A DNA stretch of 64,000 bases from an uncultured Bacteroidales bacterium (GCA_947176235.1 CAMWPM010000001.1:30780-94779), one strand, 5' to 3'; counted from the first letter of the stretch, positions 48,820 to 59,288 are shown. The notes: generated by a model not told the origin, from the sequence alone. Translations and numbers: made by a program.

Positions 48820-51366
48820 TTATTTCAAGATGCCGGAAGACGCAGTTCCCTGCTGACGTAGTTCGTTGCGTGTATCAATCTTTTTTCCATATCCGATCGT
48901 GTAAGTCACCGACAACTGGAAGTGCGCGCGGGAATACGCATCGTAAAAGAATTTTCTATATTGATAGTATTCACTCGACTCTATCCGCATTTCAGGTCTA
49001 TATTTCCATCTTGCAAAATTTATGGCAGACAGACTGATATTCAACCCTTTCCGGTTCCAGCCGGCTGAGATCGAGTGGGACTCCGGTAATTGCATCCAGA
49101 AGCCGACCATTGAACCGCCCGTCTCTATCAACTCATTATGATACGATCCACTGAAACTAAAATTCCCCGCATAATAGTAAGCTGAAACAAATACTCTTAA
49201 GCCATCTTTCGATATTCTGTATGGCACTCCGTTATGATAGTGATTCAGATAAGTCCTTGCTTGAATATCCAGACTGTGATTCAGTAGGGAGAGTGAGCCA
49301 GTCAGACCTACTGACGCAATATAATATCTTCCCAACGGCTGCTTGATGGTTCTGATTATTCCTTCAGCTGTCGATTCATAATCAAACACATATCGGTGTC
49401 CTGCATTGCTGAAACTCGCTCTTGCACCCAGCGTGAACACCCCTCCGGGTACGAGTGTGTAACTCATTCCCAGATCAGTCCAATCTGTGGATTTAAGATT
49501 GGGATTTCCGGTATAACTGAACCACGGAGAAGCCTTTATCGTCTGCTCACTCCGGTGTGACAAGTCAGGCAGGACTGGCAGATAGTCTCCTGAAATGCTG
49601 AATCTGTGTTTCTTTTTAAGTGTGTATTGCAAATAAAGATTTATGTTTGGCTTATTCTGAAATTCCTTTTCATCGTTGACTGAAAACCATGACCAGTCCC
49701 AGCCCATATCAGCATCACAATATAGTCCTTTATAGGATAGGGAATATGATATCCCGGCAGAAACTTTTGTAATATTTGCCTTATCAAAACCCGTTGCTGT
49801 GCCCGAATAGGCAGTTCGGTTATTGATATAGGAAGCATCTGAGTGGACATTGAGATTACCGGTCGTAATTCCTCCGATATTGTAATCAATCCGTCCCTTT
49901 ATCACGTCCGAATTATCGGTTGCCTGATTGTTATATGGATTTCTGTTATCCTCGCTGTAGACGGAAGTCTGGGTGGTGTGAGAATGCGTATATGCTGGCG
50001 AGAAGTTGATCATGCCCGCCTTCTTCATGTCCAGATAGTAGTTACCCGTATAATTGATATATGCGGAATTGCTTTTTGTCAAGCTGTTTGCCATCACCTC
50101 TTCATGAATATTATCTCCTTCATATCTTGTCAAAGTTGTGAGATCGGAATGTGGGATTTTGTTCCTTCCGGCTTCCACCGATGATGCCGCCGTTACATTT
50201 TCCGACTGGTAAGTAGCCTTGAATCCGACATGATAGTATAGCATTGTATTCCTGGAGTTTATATCATTGCTGTTTCGATCTATTTGACGGATGTCGCCAT
50301 CCGGATTCAGCAGACGATAGGTCTCGCTGCCGCCGCTTCCGTCATGTCGTGATTCATAATGATAAATTGACCCGATTACATCATACTGCATTGATTTATA
50401 TTGCATCCTTGAATTGACCTGACCATCTCCTGAATTGTATAATATCCCCTGTGACCCGTAAACTTTTGTATAGCCGCCATACTCATATCTCTGCATGACG
50501 AAATTGATTACAAACCTGTTGTTCTGAAACCGGGGATCCGATGGACTCTCAAGAAACTCCACCTTCCTGACATCGCTAACGTTCATTCCCTTCAGTTCTC
50601 CTTCTGTCGCAGGAAGATAGTCGATATATATACGCACTGGTTCACCTCCTAATGTCTTCACTTCACCCTTCCGAAAATCCACGTTGAATTGTGGAGAAGG
50701 AATTCTTGCAAGAAGATCAATTGCAGTCTGCGACGCATTCTTCTGTCTCTGGTTCGGAATATACACTGTCTTTTCATTATCAAGTAGTATATTACTTGCG
50801 TTTACATTCAGTGTTTTTAGTTTAACAGGACGCTTGTGCAGAATGATTGTTTTGTAATACCCCTGATCACAGCTTTCGTACGCGGGTAGATATCCCAGGC
50901 AATTCACTTTGGCAATGATTGACGGAATATCGCATGGGATTGAATATCTTCCGTTCTCATCAGTGATTCCGTAGGTAATGACCGTTGAATCCCTTGGTGC
51001 AAGAAGCATTACAGTAGCTGCCGTTATCGGCTGTCCGTCGGTGTCTTTTATTCTTCCTTGATAAAGAAACTTGCCATGCTGAAGTGCTTCTATGTAAATA
51101 TGGTTATCTTTTATCACCACAGTCACCGGATTAAGTCCTACGATCTGACGCATGGCTTCGTAAGCGTCATCAGTGTTTACTCTGGCTGACGTGGAATATT
51201 TGTCAAGTTCTTTGTAAATGAACGATATATTCACATCCGGATTATCCCTGCTCACGCGTATTATGGCTTCCGGCAGTGGTGTATTCTCAAACGTATAGGA
51301 ATACTTGTAGGCGCTGGCTGTAAGAAATGTCATCACAGCCAGCAGAAGAATGAATTCGCGTCTCAT
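48820..51366 (-). CDS. Outer-membrane beta-barrel protein with STN and CarboxypepD-reg domains
   Basis: 848 residues, signal peptide REFILLLAVMTFLTASAY. Domains in order: an STN signalling domain (about 25-95), a carboxypeptidase-regulatory-like beta sandwich (about 98-185; GRIKDTDGQPITAATVMLL, ITDENGRYSIP), a plug-like part (about 200-290) and a long C-terminal barrel of OMP_b-brl_3 type rich in Tyr/Asn repeats. It is a TonB-receptor relative; no SusD partner is encoded. With sigma and anti-sigma genes directly upstream it is the likely surface sensor of a trans-envelope switch. The ligand is unknown. Confidence 0.82.
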   Translation of the reverse strand: MRREFILLLAVMTFLTASAYKYSYTFENTPLPEAIIRVSRDNPDVNISFIYKELDKYSTSARVNTDDAYEAMRQIVGLNPVTVVIKDNHIYIEALQHGKFLYQGRIKDTDGQPITAATVMLLAPRDSTVITYGITDENGRYSIPCDIPSIIAKVNCLGYLPAYESCDQGYYKTIILHKRPVKLKTLNVNASNILLDNEKTVYIPNQRQKNASQTAIDLLARIPSPQFNVDFRKGEVKTLGGEPVRIYIDYLPATEGELKGMNVSDVRKVEFLESPSDPRFQNNRFVINFVMQRYEYGGYTKVYGSQGILYNSGDGQVNSRMQYKSMQYDVIGSIYHYESRHDGSGGSETYRLLNPDGDIRQIDRNSNDINSRNTMLYYHVGFKATYQSENVTAASSVEAGRNKIPHSDLTTLTRYEGDNIHEEVMANSLTKSNSAYINYTGNYYLDMKKAGMINFSPAYTHSHTTQTSVYSEDNRNPYNNQATDNSDVIKGRIDYNIGGITTGNLNVHSDASYINNRTAYSGTATGFDKANITKVSAGISYSLSYKGLYCDADMGWDWSWFSVNDEKEFQNKPNINLYLQYTLKKKHRFSISGDYLPVLPDLSHRSEQTIKASPWFSYTGNPNLKSTDWTDLGMSYTLVPGGVFTLGARASFSNAGHRYVFDYESTAEGIIRTIKQPLGRYYIASVGLTGSLSLLNHSLDIQARTYLNHYHNGVPYRISKDGLRVFVSAYYYAGNFSFSGSYHNELIETGGSMVGFWMQLPESHSISAGWNRKGLNISLSAINFARWKYRPEMRIESSEYYQYRKFFYDAYSRAHFQLSVTYTIGYGKKIDTRNELRQQGTASSGILK

Positions 51367-51367
51367 A

Positions 51368-52021
51368 TTATTCTACCGTCAGTTTGTTTCCGTTACGTCT
51401 GATTGTGATCTGCTCAAACGTATTGAGCTGTGAGATGACCTCGTCAAGCGTCATCGTCGGATCAAGTTTGAAATACAGATGCAGTTCCGCAGTCATCTCA
51501 TTGTCAAAACTTACCTCTACCCCGTAAGTCTTTGCCACTGTTTCCAGAATTGCGCGCAGTGACGAGTCGTCAAACATGATGATTTCACCATGATTCTCTA
51601 ATGAATCTCTCTTTACGACAATTGTATCCCTGTCGATAATGACGGAAGGTACGACGATTGTCGTGTCCATATCTTGTATCGATTCATTTCCGCTTTCGTT
51701 TGCTATCATAGTTGTTACCGCGATTCCTGCCGCCACTGCCAACATTGAAGCTCCTGCTATGACTGCAATTGATGCGGCACGGCTACCTTTCAACCATATT
51801 CTTGGTTTATGGATTTTTACAAAATTTCTACGGGAGAATTTTCTCCATTCCGCATCCACGTCAGGTGTCGCTTGCATCTTAATTGCCGTCTCCGTCTTAC
51901 ATAGCAAATCATAAATTTCTTTAGTCTCGGGATCCGACAAAAATTCATTTATCCGCTCGTCGGTGTACCTCTCAGGATGCTCGATTAAATCGAGCACAAT
52001 GTTGTACTTATCCATTTTCAT
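51368..52021 (-). CDS. Anti-sigma factor, FecR/DUF4974 type
   Basis: 217 residues. A cytosolic N-terminal part (about 1-75) is followed by one membrane segment (AASIAVIAGASMLAVAAGIAV, near 82-102) and a periplasmic end. The last ~70 residues (IMFDDSSLRAILETVAKTYGVEVSFD to the C-terminus) form a DUF4974/STN-like domain; a full FecR domain is not apparent, so the protein is short. It overlaps the sigma gene by 4 bp (ATGA) and is one base from the barrel gene. It presumably holds the sigma factor until the barrel signals. Confidence 0.82.
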   Translation of the reverse strand: MKMDKYNIVLDLIEHPERYTDERINEFLSDPETKEIYDLLCKTETAIKMQATPDVDAEWRKFSRRNFVKIHKPRIWLKGSRAASIAVIAGASMLAVAAGIAVTTMIANESGNESIQDMDTTIVVPSVIIDRDTIVVKRDSLENHGEIIMFDDSSLRAILETVAKTYGVEVSFDNEMTAELHLYFKLDPTMTLDEVISQLNTFEQITIRRNGNKLTVE

Positions 52022-52518
52022 TCAAGATTTTGTCGTATTACAATAAGTGCATGACGCAGATGACGATAGACGGCTGTCTCGCTTATTCCCATCACGGCTG
52101 CTATTTTTGAAAAAGCCAGCCCTTCAGTAAATCGTAATTCCATCACCCTGCGCGCTTGTGGGGTCAGGCTCGATTTAATCACTGTGTAAATCCTCGCTAT
52201 CGTCTCTTCGTCCGGAAAATTCTCCATATCATATTCTTCGGATTCAAGAAAATATCGCCGGGCTATTCTCTGATGGATCTCACAGTCACGTATGTGATTA
52301 AGACAACGGTTTCTGACGGCTTTAAGCAGATAGTTTCCGGTAAGCAGGATTTTGGAGTTTACATCTTCATCCTCAACCCCTCCATCAAGCAGAGCTGCGA
52401 ATACGTCATGAACCACGTCGCGAGCAAGCTCATTATCGTGCAGAAGTCCGGAAGCAAGCCGGTACATTTGTCCGTAATGTGCTTTGAAAAGCTGTTCTAT
52501 GTCATGTTTCTTCGTCAT
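52018..52518 (-). CDS. ECF-type RNA polymerase sigma factor
   Basis: 166 residues. Region 2 contains HYGQMYRLASGLLHDNELARDVVHDVFAALL and region 4 VMELRFTEGLAFSKIAAVMGISETAVYRHL, the form of the many Bacteroidales ECF sigma-70 factors linked to outer-membrane receptors. First gene of a three-gene operon; autoregulation is likely but no matching ECF promoter was recognised. Confidence 0.9.
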   Translation of the reverse strand: MTKKHDIEQLFKAHYGQMYRLASGLLHDNELARDVVHDVFAALLDGGVEDEDVNSKILLTGNYLLKAVRNRCLNHIRDCEIHQRIARRYFLESEEYDMENFPDEETIARIYTVIKSSLTPQARRVMELRFTEGLAFSKIAAVMGISETAVYRHLRHALIVIRQNLE

Positions 52519-52549
52519 ACACTATTATGACACACAACTTCCTGAAAAC

Positions 52550-53083
52550 TCAACCCTCGCACCCACTTTTTTTATAGACTCTGTAATGTAAATTCTGTAT
52601 GACTGCGTCAACATCAGCGTTGCCGGTCGCCATCAGATGTAGTGGCAAAGCATTTTTACCTGGTCCGTAAGGAGGCTGGACATATTCCGTACAAATCGTG
52701 TCAAATCCGCAACGGTTATAGAAACCGATTCTCCTCACAGCTACCTCACCAGTTTCGGGTGGCTCCACTTCAAGCAAAAGAGGTTTTTCATTCCGTTTTT
52801 TCAGTATTTCGAGCGTATTCGCTCCTATTCCTCTCCCCCTCGCCCACGGCTCCATAGCAAAATGCTCTACATAGATCACTTCACCAAGATCCCATGTCGT
52901 GATGAATCCGACCTGGGTTTCGTCAAGAATTATCCCATCAAGTGCCATCTCCCCGCACATTATCTTTTCCTTCATGATCTCTGTCTCCCTACGCTCATCA
53001 GGTGGGAAAGCTTCGATATAGAGGCGTTCTACAGCCTCGAATTCGCTTGACTCTGTATCCTTGATTCTTTTAAGTTCAATCAT
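52550..53083 (-). CDS. GNAT-family N-acetyltransferase
   Basis: 177 residues with the acetyl-CoA loop EPWARGRGIGANTLEIL near 80-96 and a C-terminal GFYNRCGFDTICTEYVQPPY, the usual GNAT ending. The acceptor cannot be predicted. It lies between the sigma gene and the C1 peptidase gene, with hairpins on the latter side, and seems independent. Confidence 0.8.
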   Translation of the reverse strand: MIELKRIKDTESSEFEAVERLYIEAFPPDERRETEIMKEKIMCGEMALDGIILDETQVGFITTWDLGEVIYVEHFAMEPWARGRGIGANTLEILKKRNEKPLLLEVEPPETGEVAVRRIGFYNRCGFDTICTEYVQPPYGPGKNALPLHLMATGNADVDAVIQNLHYRVYKKSGCEG

Positions 53084-53097
53084 ATCTCTAAGAAAAT

Positions 53098-53136
53098 CAA
53101 AGGGAACTATCCGTCATCGGCGGATTGTCCCCTTTG
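53098..53136 (-). terminator. Terminator after the C1 peptidase gene
   Basis: CAAAGGG (53098-53104) pairs with CCCTTTG (53130-53136), with an inner ATCCG/CGGAT stem. On the minus strand ATTTTCTT follows. Confidence 0.55.
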
Positions 53137-53156
53137 TTTGTCCGTTTATGGGTGTG

Positions 53157-54329
53157 TCACTTAATACCGAGTTTCTTTCTCAGGTCTTTGGGGAGAGCAT
53201 CCTTATGCACCATCACAGCCATGGTCTTTGCTCGTACGAAGCTGTCCGACATATTGAGGTATCCGCCATGAGTATTACGGTCCGTTCCCCAGGAGTTCTT
53301 TGTACGGTAATACTTGGTCCCGTTCTGATCCTTGACTATGCCGGTAAGATGCATCAGATGATCATCGGTAGTTACGAAAGTTTCAAATCCATTCTGACGG
53401 ACTTCCGGTGTCACTTCAATTTCAGGATAAGGCTTATCGAACTTGAATACTTTCTCAAGACGCGCCTTCTCATCCATGCCAGCCATTTCGGTGCTGTCCT
53501 CTGCGGAGTAACGGTTGAGATTCTGCACGTCAGGATTGATTGCCGCACCGTTCCTGAATGAGAAACCACGCTCACTCACATCACCGTCCCATGCCACCGT
53601 GTAGCCGTTCATGAGTGCGTTGTCAATCACTGCCATCATGTCGTCAAGCGGCACATTGTAATAGTCTTCATGTTCCCAGTTGTCAGGAATCTCGAGTTCA
53701 AACTGTTCATAATAAGGGTGATGGGTGAAACTCGTGATTTCCACATAATCGTCAGGATTCAGTCCGAGCGACTCGGCAAACGACTTTGGAGTGTATTGCT
53801 TTCCCTTATAGTTGAAAGTTTCTGGCACTTCCCCCATATAGATATCAAAAAGGCTCGTCACAAGTTCGTCGTACTGTGCACTGCGCTTCTTTTGCTTAAT
53901 GGGCACTTCTGCTATAGCGCTCATGTAAGCCGTCAGCTCGCCATGGTTATGGCGGTCTGAGTCATAGTTTATGCCACTGTACACTTCTTCAGGGACAATT
54001 CCGGCTTTCCTCCATACATTAAGATAAGTATGAGCCACGCTGCCCTGTCCGATATTGCCTCTCCCTCGGCGAAGGTAATTGTCCTCAAGCTGGTTGAGAT
54101 ATTTGTTGCGTACCACATACATTTCCGAGAGATCATGTTCGCCCTTACCCTGACGCATAAGCTCTGCCTCGATGAATGATGTTGTGGCGAAGCACCAGCA
54201 AGTACCGGTAGATGCCTGATTTTTGACTGACGTCACAGGCACTGTCACCACTTCTGTGAATTCGTAACCCTGTCCCATTGCCGTAGCACAGACAAGAATT
54301 GAGGCTGCGGCTGTAATGATTTTTTTCAT
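53157..54329 (-). CDS. Exported C1-family cysteine peptidase (aminopeptidase C / bleomycin hydrolase type)
   Basis: 390 residues. Signal peptide KKIITAAASILVCATAMG. The papain-like centre is complete: oxyanion Gln38 and nucleophile Cys44 in NQASTGTCWCFATTS, His in TDDHLMHLTGI near 320, and Asn in YRTKNSWGTDRNTHG near 345. C1B peptidases of this kind act as hexameric aminopeptidases; an extracytoplasmic form in gut Bacteroidales would serve peptide breakdown. Transcribed behind the C69 gene, 38 bp apart. Confidence 0.88.
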   Translation of the reverse strand: MKKIITAAASILVCATAMGQGYEFTEVVTVPVTSVKNQASTGTCWCFATTSFIEAELMRQGKGEHDLSEMYVVRNKYLNQLEDNYLRRGRGNIGQGSVAHTYLNVWRKAGIVPEEVYSGINYDSDRHNHGELTAYMSAIAEVPIKQKKRSAQYDELVTSLFDIYMGEVPETFNYKGKQYTPKSFAESLGLNPDDYVEITSFTHHPYYEQFELEIPDNWEHEDYYNVPLDDMMAVIDNALMNGYTVAWDGDVSERGFSFRNGAAINPDVQNLNRYSAEDSTEMAGMDEKARLEKVFKFDKPYPEIEVTPEVRQNGFETFVTTDDHLMHLTGIVKDQNGTKYYRTKNSWGTDRNTHGGYLNMSDSFVRAKTMAVMVHKDALPKDLRKKLGIK

Positions 54330-54367
54330 ATCTTTTTGTGTGAATGATTATTATTTTCTTGGATTGT

Positions 54368-55975
54368 TCAGAAGCCACGGGCGTAGCGCGTCCAGAATGT
54401 GTTGCCCAGTTCATTCCACTTGCTCGTCGCCGCTCCAGCAAAGTCAGCAGTGTAGCCGGTAAGGAATTTACGGGCTGCTTCCTGTCCTTCTTCTTCAAGG
54501 ATCTTTGTATAGCGGCTCTCTACGTACGGCAATTCTGACTGACCTTTCTCCATGAAGTGGTTCTGAGCCTCTTCCATCTCCGCGCGAGTTGCGCCATAAC
54601 GCACGGTAGCAAGTTTGTTGGCACGTCGGAAAGGCCAGATTGCGCTGTTCTCGTCATAGCGGATCTGACCGCACACGTCAAATGCCGCAGGGAGTTTTGT
54701 CGTACCGCTGAACACTGGAATTCGCGGGCTTTGTCCGGGGTTGTCAAACGATAGCCAAACGATTCCCCCCACATCATCTGGTAGCCATGAGCGAAGCTGA
54801 ATCACAGTTGAGTAGGAACATTGGGGAACTGACACCGTACGGTGTGTGCTGACTGTTCCCTCCTTTATGCCGTTGAGCATCATCGACATGTCACGTGTCA
54901 TCCATGGATTAGCTGCCGGACTGACAATTGTATCAACCTGCTGTGTCTCCCGGTTTTTACGGGTGATAAGTAGATTGCGGGTGCAATCAAGATCCGTACC
55001 CTCGTAGGTGGAATTGAGCAGCTTCATCACTTCGGTCACATCGACCTTAGCATCGGGCTTGATGCTGATTGGGAGTTCCTCGATTTCTGCTGTCAGACCA
55101 AGCGATGGAGCGAGCTGCTGCATAATGAAAAGCTCACGCACGCTGTAGTTCTTCTTTTCTCCGAGATAGTTGGCGCCGGCAAATGCTTTCCACCAGTTGA
55201 ACTCTCCCTTTCCGTCCCACAGTCCGAGCTTTTTCGCTACAGCCTCAGCATTTTCCGATGCCATGACGTTGTTTTTGTCCTTACGGTCAATACGTCCGAT
55301 ACGTGGGATATTGGCGGAAACTCCTATCTCATCGTCAGGGATGCGCACCGCTGCCCATACTCCGCCGATATTGTCGGGACCTTCTCCGAACACCTCGAAG
55401 TGCCATACCTCCTGAGGATCCGCGATAGTGAGGCATTCCCCCCAGTCTCCATAGCCATATTCCTTTATAAGTTCACCCATCAGACTTATTGCCTCCCGGG
55501 CAGTGGTGCAACGCTGGAGTGCAAGGCGTTCAAGCTCTTCAATATTGAACATTCCGTCGGGATTTACAAGTTCCTTACGTCCGGAAATCGTGGTCTCGCC
55601 CATTCCGAGCTGCTTTTCATTAAGACAGGGATATGCTGTGTTGACAAAACTGTAAGTCTTACCCGGCTGAGGGATCTCCCCCACCGTCTTCATTCCCCGC
55701 GCACCTCCCTTATGGTCGGTGTGCATGCGACCTTTCACCACAACTGCTGTTGTGTCATGCCCATAGTTTGTAGCGGGGACGATATCTATCCATGTACGGT
55801 AGTTGCCGTCACAAGTGTGACTGGTGATAACCGATCCGTCAGTGGTTGCCTTCTTGCCTACCATAATACTGGTACAGCTCTCCGGATCATATTCCGGCAG
55901 ATCTTTTGCCTGTAGTCCGCCGAAACAAGCGGTCACTACCGCTAAGCTCAGTACGGCTGAATAGTACTTTTTCAT
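54368..55975 (-). CDS. C69-family dipeptidase
   Basis: 535 residues. Signal peptide YYSAVLSLAVVTACFGGLQA, then a short propeptide and the N-terminal nucleophile Cys of the mature Ntn-hydrolase in ESCTSIMVGKKATTDGSVI at about residue 34. Further family blocks are AREAISLMGELIKEYGYGDWGECLTIADPQEVWHFEV and PDDEIGVSANIPRIG. Predicted to hydrolyse dipeptides outside the cytoplasm. It shares orientation and probably transcript with the C1 peptidase gene. Confidence 0.9.
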   Translation of the reverse strand: MKKYYSAVLSLAVVTACFGGLQAKDLPEYDPESCTSIMVGKKATTDGSVITSHTCDGNYRTWIDIVPATNYGHDTTAVVVKGRMHTDHKGGARGMKTVGEIPQPGKTYSFVNTAYPCLNEKQLGMGETTISGRKELVNPDGMFNIEELERLALQRCTTAREAISLMGELIKEYGYGDWGECLTIADPQEVWHFEVFGEGPDNIGGVWAAVRIPDDEIGVSANIPRIGRIDRKDKNNVMASENAEAVAKKLGLWDGKGEFNWWKAFAGANYLGEKKNYSVRELFIMQQLAPSLGLTAEIEELPISIKPDAKVDVTEVMKLLNSTYEGTDLDCTRNLLITRKNRETQQVDTIVSPAANPWMTRDMSMMLNGIKEGTVSTHRTVSVPQCSYSTVIQLRSWLPDDVGGIVWLSFDNPGQSPRIPVFSGTTKLPAAFDVCGQIRYDENSAIWPFRRANKLATVRYGATRAEMEEAQNHFMEKGQSELPYVESRYTKILEEEGQEAARKFLTGYTADFAGAATSKWNELGNTFWTRYARGF

Positions 55976-56053
55976 TATTTGTTTTATTGACTGGTTTATA
56001 AAATTCTGTAGTTTTATCCCGCTAAATTAATAAAATTTTTCGGCATAGCAATA

Positions 56054-56100
56054 AGAATCCCGACAATCCTTTCATTTTGAATGTTGATTGCCGGGATTCT
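56054..56100 (-). terminator. Hairpin after maeB
   Basis: AGAATCCCG (56054-56062) pairs with CGGGATTCT (56092-56100), extended after one mismatch by CAATC/GATTG. A T-rich run on the minus strand is weak, so termination is probable but not certain. Confidence 0.5.
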
Positions 56101-56136
56101 ACAAATCATTGCAAAATTCTTAATGGAATTACAGCG

Positions 56137-58422
56137 TCATTTGGCATTATTCATCTTTTCGAGCACGGCTGCATCAAGTCCCGCCACCGTGGCGAGATTT
56201 AGAATATCTCGAACTTCCGAATCCACGTTCATGAAATGAATAGGACGGTTAAGACCAATCTGAATCGGACCGATGGAATCACCCACTCCAAGCTCGAGCA
56301 TCATGCGGTAGGCTGTACTTGCAGCACTCAGATTGGGGAATACCAGGGTGTTCACTTCCTTACCGTGCAGACGATTGAATGGGAAATCTGCATCGCGGAG
56401 CCGTGAATTAAGGGCATAGTCCACTCTCATTTCTCCGTCAATGGCGAGATCCGGATAAAGCTTCTGCATGCGCTCCACTACATTATGCACCTTGCGGCAT
56501 TCAGGTTGGTCGCTCGATCCGAAATTACTGTAGGACACCATAGCCATGACCGGGTCGTGGGCAAAATATTCTACGGAATAGCGTGCAAGCCGTGCCACGT
56601 CCATCAGAGTCTCCTCATCAGTCGATTGATTAATCATGGTGTCGGCAAGGAAATATGTTCCGCGCTTGGTGTTCATTATATGCATCGTGGCGAAATGATT
56701 GAAATCCGGACGAATGCCGATCACTTCCTTGGCAATTTCACTCGGCACAAGACTGCTTGAATATGTTCCAACGAGCATTGCATCCGCATCACCTTCATCC
56801 ACCATCATCATGCCGAAGTAATTGCGGTCATACATTTTCTCAAGTGCTTCGCGATACGTAGTCCCGGAACGTTGACGCTTTTCGCTTAGACGGGTGGCGT
56901 AACGATGACGGCGCAGTGCTTCACGGTCGTGACGTGGATTGACGATTTCCACTCCGCTCACGTCGAGCCCCAGTCGTTTGGCACGTTTCTCGATCATTTC
57001 CTCGTTACCCAGCAGAATCGGATAGCAGATGCCGTCGCGGGCTGCCTGAACAGCTGCTTTCAGCATATTATCAGTATTGCCTTCACCGAACACCACTCTC
57101 TTCGGATTTGATTTGGCGGTCTCCACAAAGCTGCGCATCAGTTTGTTGTCCAGACCCATCAGCTGATGAAGCTGCGCACGGTAGGCGTCGAAGTTTTCGA
57201 TCGGCTGAGTTGCGACCCCTGACTCCATCGCTCCCCTCGCCACCGCCGGTGCCACTACGAGCAGCAGGCGGGGATCGACAGGTTTCGGAAGTATATAGTC
57301 ACGCCCGAATGTAATGTTGGTCATGCCGTAAGCAGCATTTACAACCGACGGCACGGGACGCTTCGCGAGATCTGCTATCGCATGGACAGCGCTTAGCTTC
57401 ATCTCTTCATTGATGGTTGTAGCGCCACAGTCAAGTGCTCCACGGAATATGTAGGGGAATCCCAGCACATTGTTTATCTGGTTGGGGTAGTCGGAGCGGC
57501 CGGTGGCAAAAATTAAGTCGGGACGAGATGCTATAGCTTTCTCGTAGGAGATCTCCGGATCGGGATTAGCAAGAGCGAATACGATAGGCTTCTCAGCCAT
57601 GGACTGAACCATTTCGGTTGTCACAACATCTTTTACTGACAGACCGAGGAACACATCGGCTCCCTTCATTGCCTCGGCAAGAGTGGTGATGGGACGATTA
57701 GTAGCAAATTCGGCTTTCTGTGGATTCAGATCTTTGCGTGAAGTATTGATGACGCCCTTGCTGTCGCACATCACCACATTCTCGGGCTTGATGCCGAGGG
57801 CAATATAGAGGCGTGTGCACGACACTGCTGCCGCTCCCGCACCATTCACTACCAGCTTTACGTCGGCAATGTTCTTCCCTTGTATCTCAAGAGCGTTGAG
57901 CAGACCGGCAGCCGAAATGATGGCGGTGCCATGCTGATCGTCGTGCATCACAGGAATCGAGCACTCCTCCTTGAGTCTACGTTCTATCTCGAAGCATTCG
58001 GGTGCCTTGATATCCTCCAGATTGATGCCGCCGAATGTAGGAGCAAGTGCTTTCACTATCTCGACGAATTTAGCCGGATCCTTTTCGTTAACCTCGATGT
58101 CGAAGCAATCGAGTCCGGCGTAAATCTTGAAAAGAAGAGCCTTACCTTCCATAACCGGCTTACCGGCTTCAGCTCCGATGTCTCCGAGTCCAAGCACTGC
58201 CGTGCAGTTGGAGATCACAGCTACAAGATTTCCTTTATTTGTGTACTTGTACACGTCGCTTTTATTTTCTTTGATCTCAAGGCATGGATAGGCGACGCCG
58301 GGCGAATAGGCAAGCGCCAGATCGTGTTGCGAGGAATAAGGTTTGGTCGGGACTACTTCAATTTTTCCGGGGCGTGGATAGCGGTGATAGTCAAGCGCCA
58401 TCTCTTTTGTTACCTTTGACAT
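56137..58422 (-). CDS. maeB: NADP-dependent malic enzyme with phosphotransacetylase-like domain
   Basis: Oxidative decarboxylation of malate to pyruvate. 761 residues: the N-terminal malic enzyme (about 1-420) with [33 protein letters not shown] and the NAD(P) loop [13 protein letters not shown], followed by a phosphotransacetylase-like domain (about 430-755; [16 protein letters not shown]), which in MaeB proteins is regulatory and not catalytic. Has a -7-like TAATTTTG at 58477-58470 upstream. Confidence 0.95.
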   Translation of the reverse strand: MSKVTKEMALDYHRYPRPGKIEVVPTKPYSSQHDLALAYSPGVAYPCLEIKENKSDVYKYTNKGNLVAVISNCTAVLGLGDIGAEAGKPVMEGKALLFKIYAGLDCFDIEVNEKDPAKFVEIVKALAPTFGGINLEDIKAPECFEIERRLKEECSIPVMHDDQHGTAIISAAGLLNALEIQGKNIADVKLVVNGAGAAAVSCTRLYIALGIKPENVVMCDSKGVINTSRKDLNPQKAEFATNRPITTLAEAMKGADVFLGLSVKDVVTTEMVQSMAEKPIVFALANPDPEISYEKAIASRPDLIFATGRSDYPNQINNVLGFPYIFRGALDCGATTINEEMKLSAVHAIADLAKRPVPSVVNAAYGMTNITFGRDYILPKPVDPRLLLVVAPAVARGAMESGVATQPIENFDAYRAQLHQLMGLDNKLMRSFVETAKSNPKRVVFGEGNTDNMLKAAVQAARDGICYPILLGNEEMIEKRAKRLGLDVSGVEIVNPRHDREALRRHRYATRLSEKRQRSGTTYREALEKMYDRNYFGMMMVDEGDADAMLVGTYSSSLVPSEIAKEVIGIRPDFNHFATMHIMNTKRGTYFLADTMINQSTDEETLMDVARLARYSVEYFAHDPVMAMVSYSNFGSSDQPECRKVHNVVERMQKLYPDLAIDGEMRVDYALNSRLRDADFPFNRLHGKEVNTLVFPNLSAASTAYRMMLELGVGDSIGPIQIGLNRPIHFMNVDSEVRDILNLATVAGLDAAVLEKMNNAK

Positions 58423-58520
58423 ATATACCTTTTATAGAATGTTTTGAAATCTGTTAACTCTTTTCATGACAAAATTAATAAAAAATTGTTGACCGCACAG
58501 CATTTTTTCTGACAATTTGA

Positions 58521-58568
58521 CAAAAAAGCGAGGCGGGCTTCGCTTTTGTGCGAATCGTCCGTCTCGCT
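58521..58568 (-). terminator. Terminator of the PepSY-like gene
   Basis: AGCGAGGCGGGC pairs (with G-U) to GTCCGTCTCGCT, with an inner TTCGC/GCGAA stem; on the minus strand a TTTTTT run follows at 58526-58521. Confidence 0.65.
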
Positions 58569-58592
58569 CATGTTCATTTCTGGTGAGTTTTG

Positions 58593-59048
58593 TCAGTCAC
58601 GGTCGGCATAGAGGAAGTTTCCCTGAAGATCAAAGTGCAGATCTTCACCATCCAGAAGCTCGGCTTCATAACCGGTGAGATGGCGCGACAGCTCATTGAT
58701 ACCCGACTGGGGGTAATAAGTGACGACATAATGTGCGATTTCCACTGGCGCGATACCCTCGGGAATCATCTTGCCGCGGGGAGCATCTACGTCAACCCAG
58801 TTACCCTCGACGTCAAATTCCACTTCATATCCGCTCGAAAAATGCACGTCGTACACCGCAAGCGTATGCTCCGCATCTTTTTCTACTTTAGTCACTTTAT
58901 CCGTAGGAAAATAAGTTGAGATGAAAGTTCTGGCGGCTTGAGGCAATTCTGTGGTCGATATCACTTTGTCGTCATTATCGTCGGAGCAGCTTGTAAATGC
59001 CGCCACTGCCATTAAGGCTACCGCCATAAGTGAAAGTAATTTTTTCAT
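58593..59048 (-). CDS. PepSY-like lipoprotein
   Basis: 151 residues from the ATG at 59048; the ORF track begins 22 codons too early, before the signal peptide. KKLLSLMAVALMAVAAFTSC ends in a lipobox. The rest is a PepSY-like (DUF2874) repeat region: LPQAARTFISTYFPTDKVTKVEKD followed by YEVEFDVEGNWVDVDA, and a second, looser unit to the C-terminus (LLDGEDLHFDLQGNF). Such proteins are thought to be periplasmic binders or inhibitors. Function here is unknown. Confidence 0.83.
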   Translation of the reverse strand: MKKLLSLMAVALMAVAAFTSCSDDNDDKVISTTELPQAARTFISTYFPTDKVTKVEKDAEHTLAVYDVHFSSGYEVEFDVEGNWVDVDAPRGKMIPEGIAPVEIAHYVVTYYPQSGINELSRHLTGYEAELLDGEDLHFDLQGNFLYADRD

Positions 59049-59288
59049 AGTGTGTGTTTTGATAGATAGAGAGTAGTAATGGAGTAAGTATAAATTGTTT
59101 TTATCTTTCAACATTTCTCAGCAGCATAAAGTTCAACCGACATAGTGCATGACAATAGAACATGAGCAATACTTCGGAGGTGATTGCCATGCTATGAAAA
59201 TTTTGAGGCTATCAAGATTTTTTCCTTCATTTTGTCAACTTTCCTCTTCCCTTAAGCGTTATAAGAAAAACACAAATTCAACTAAATA

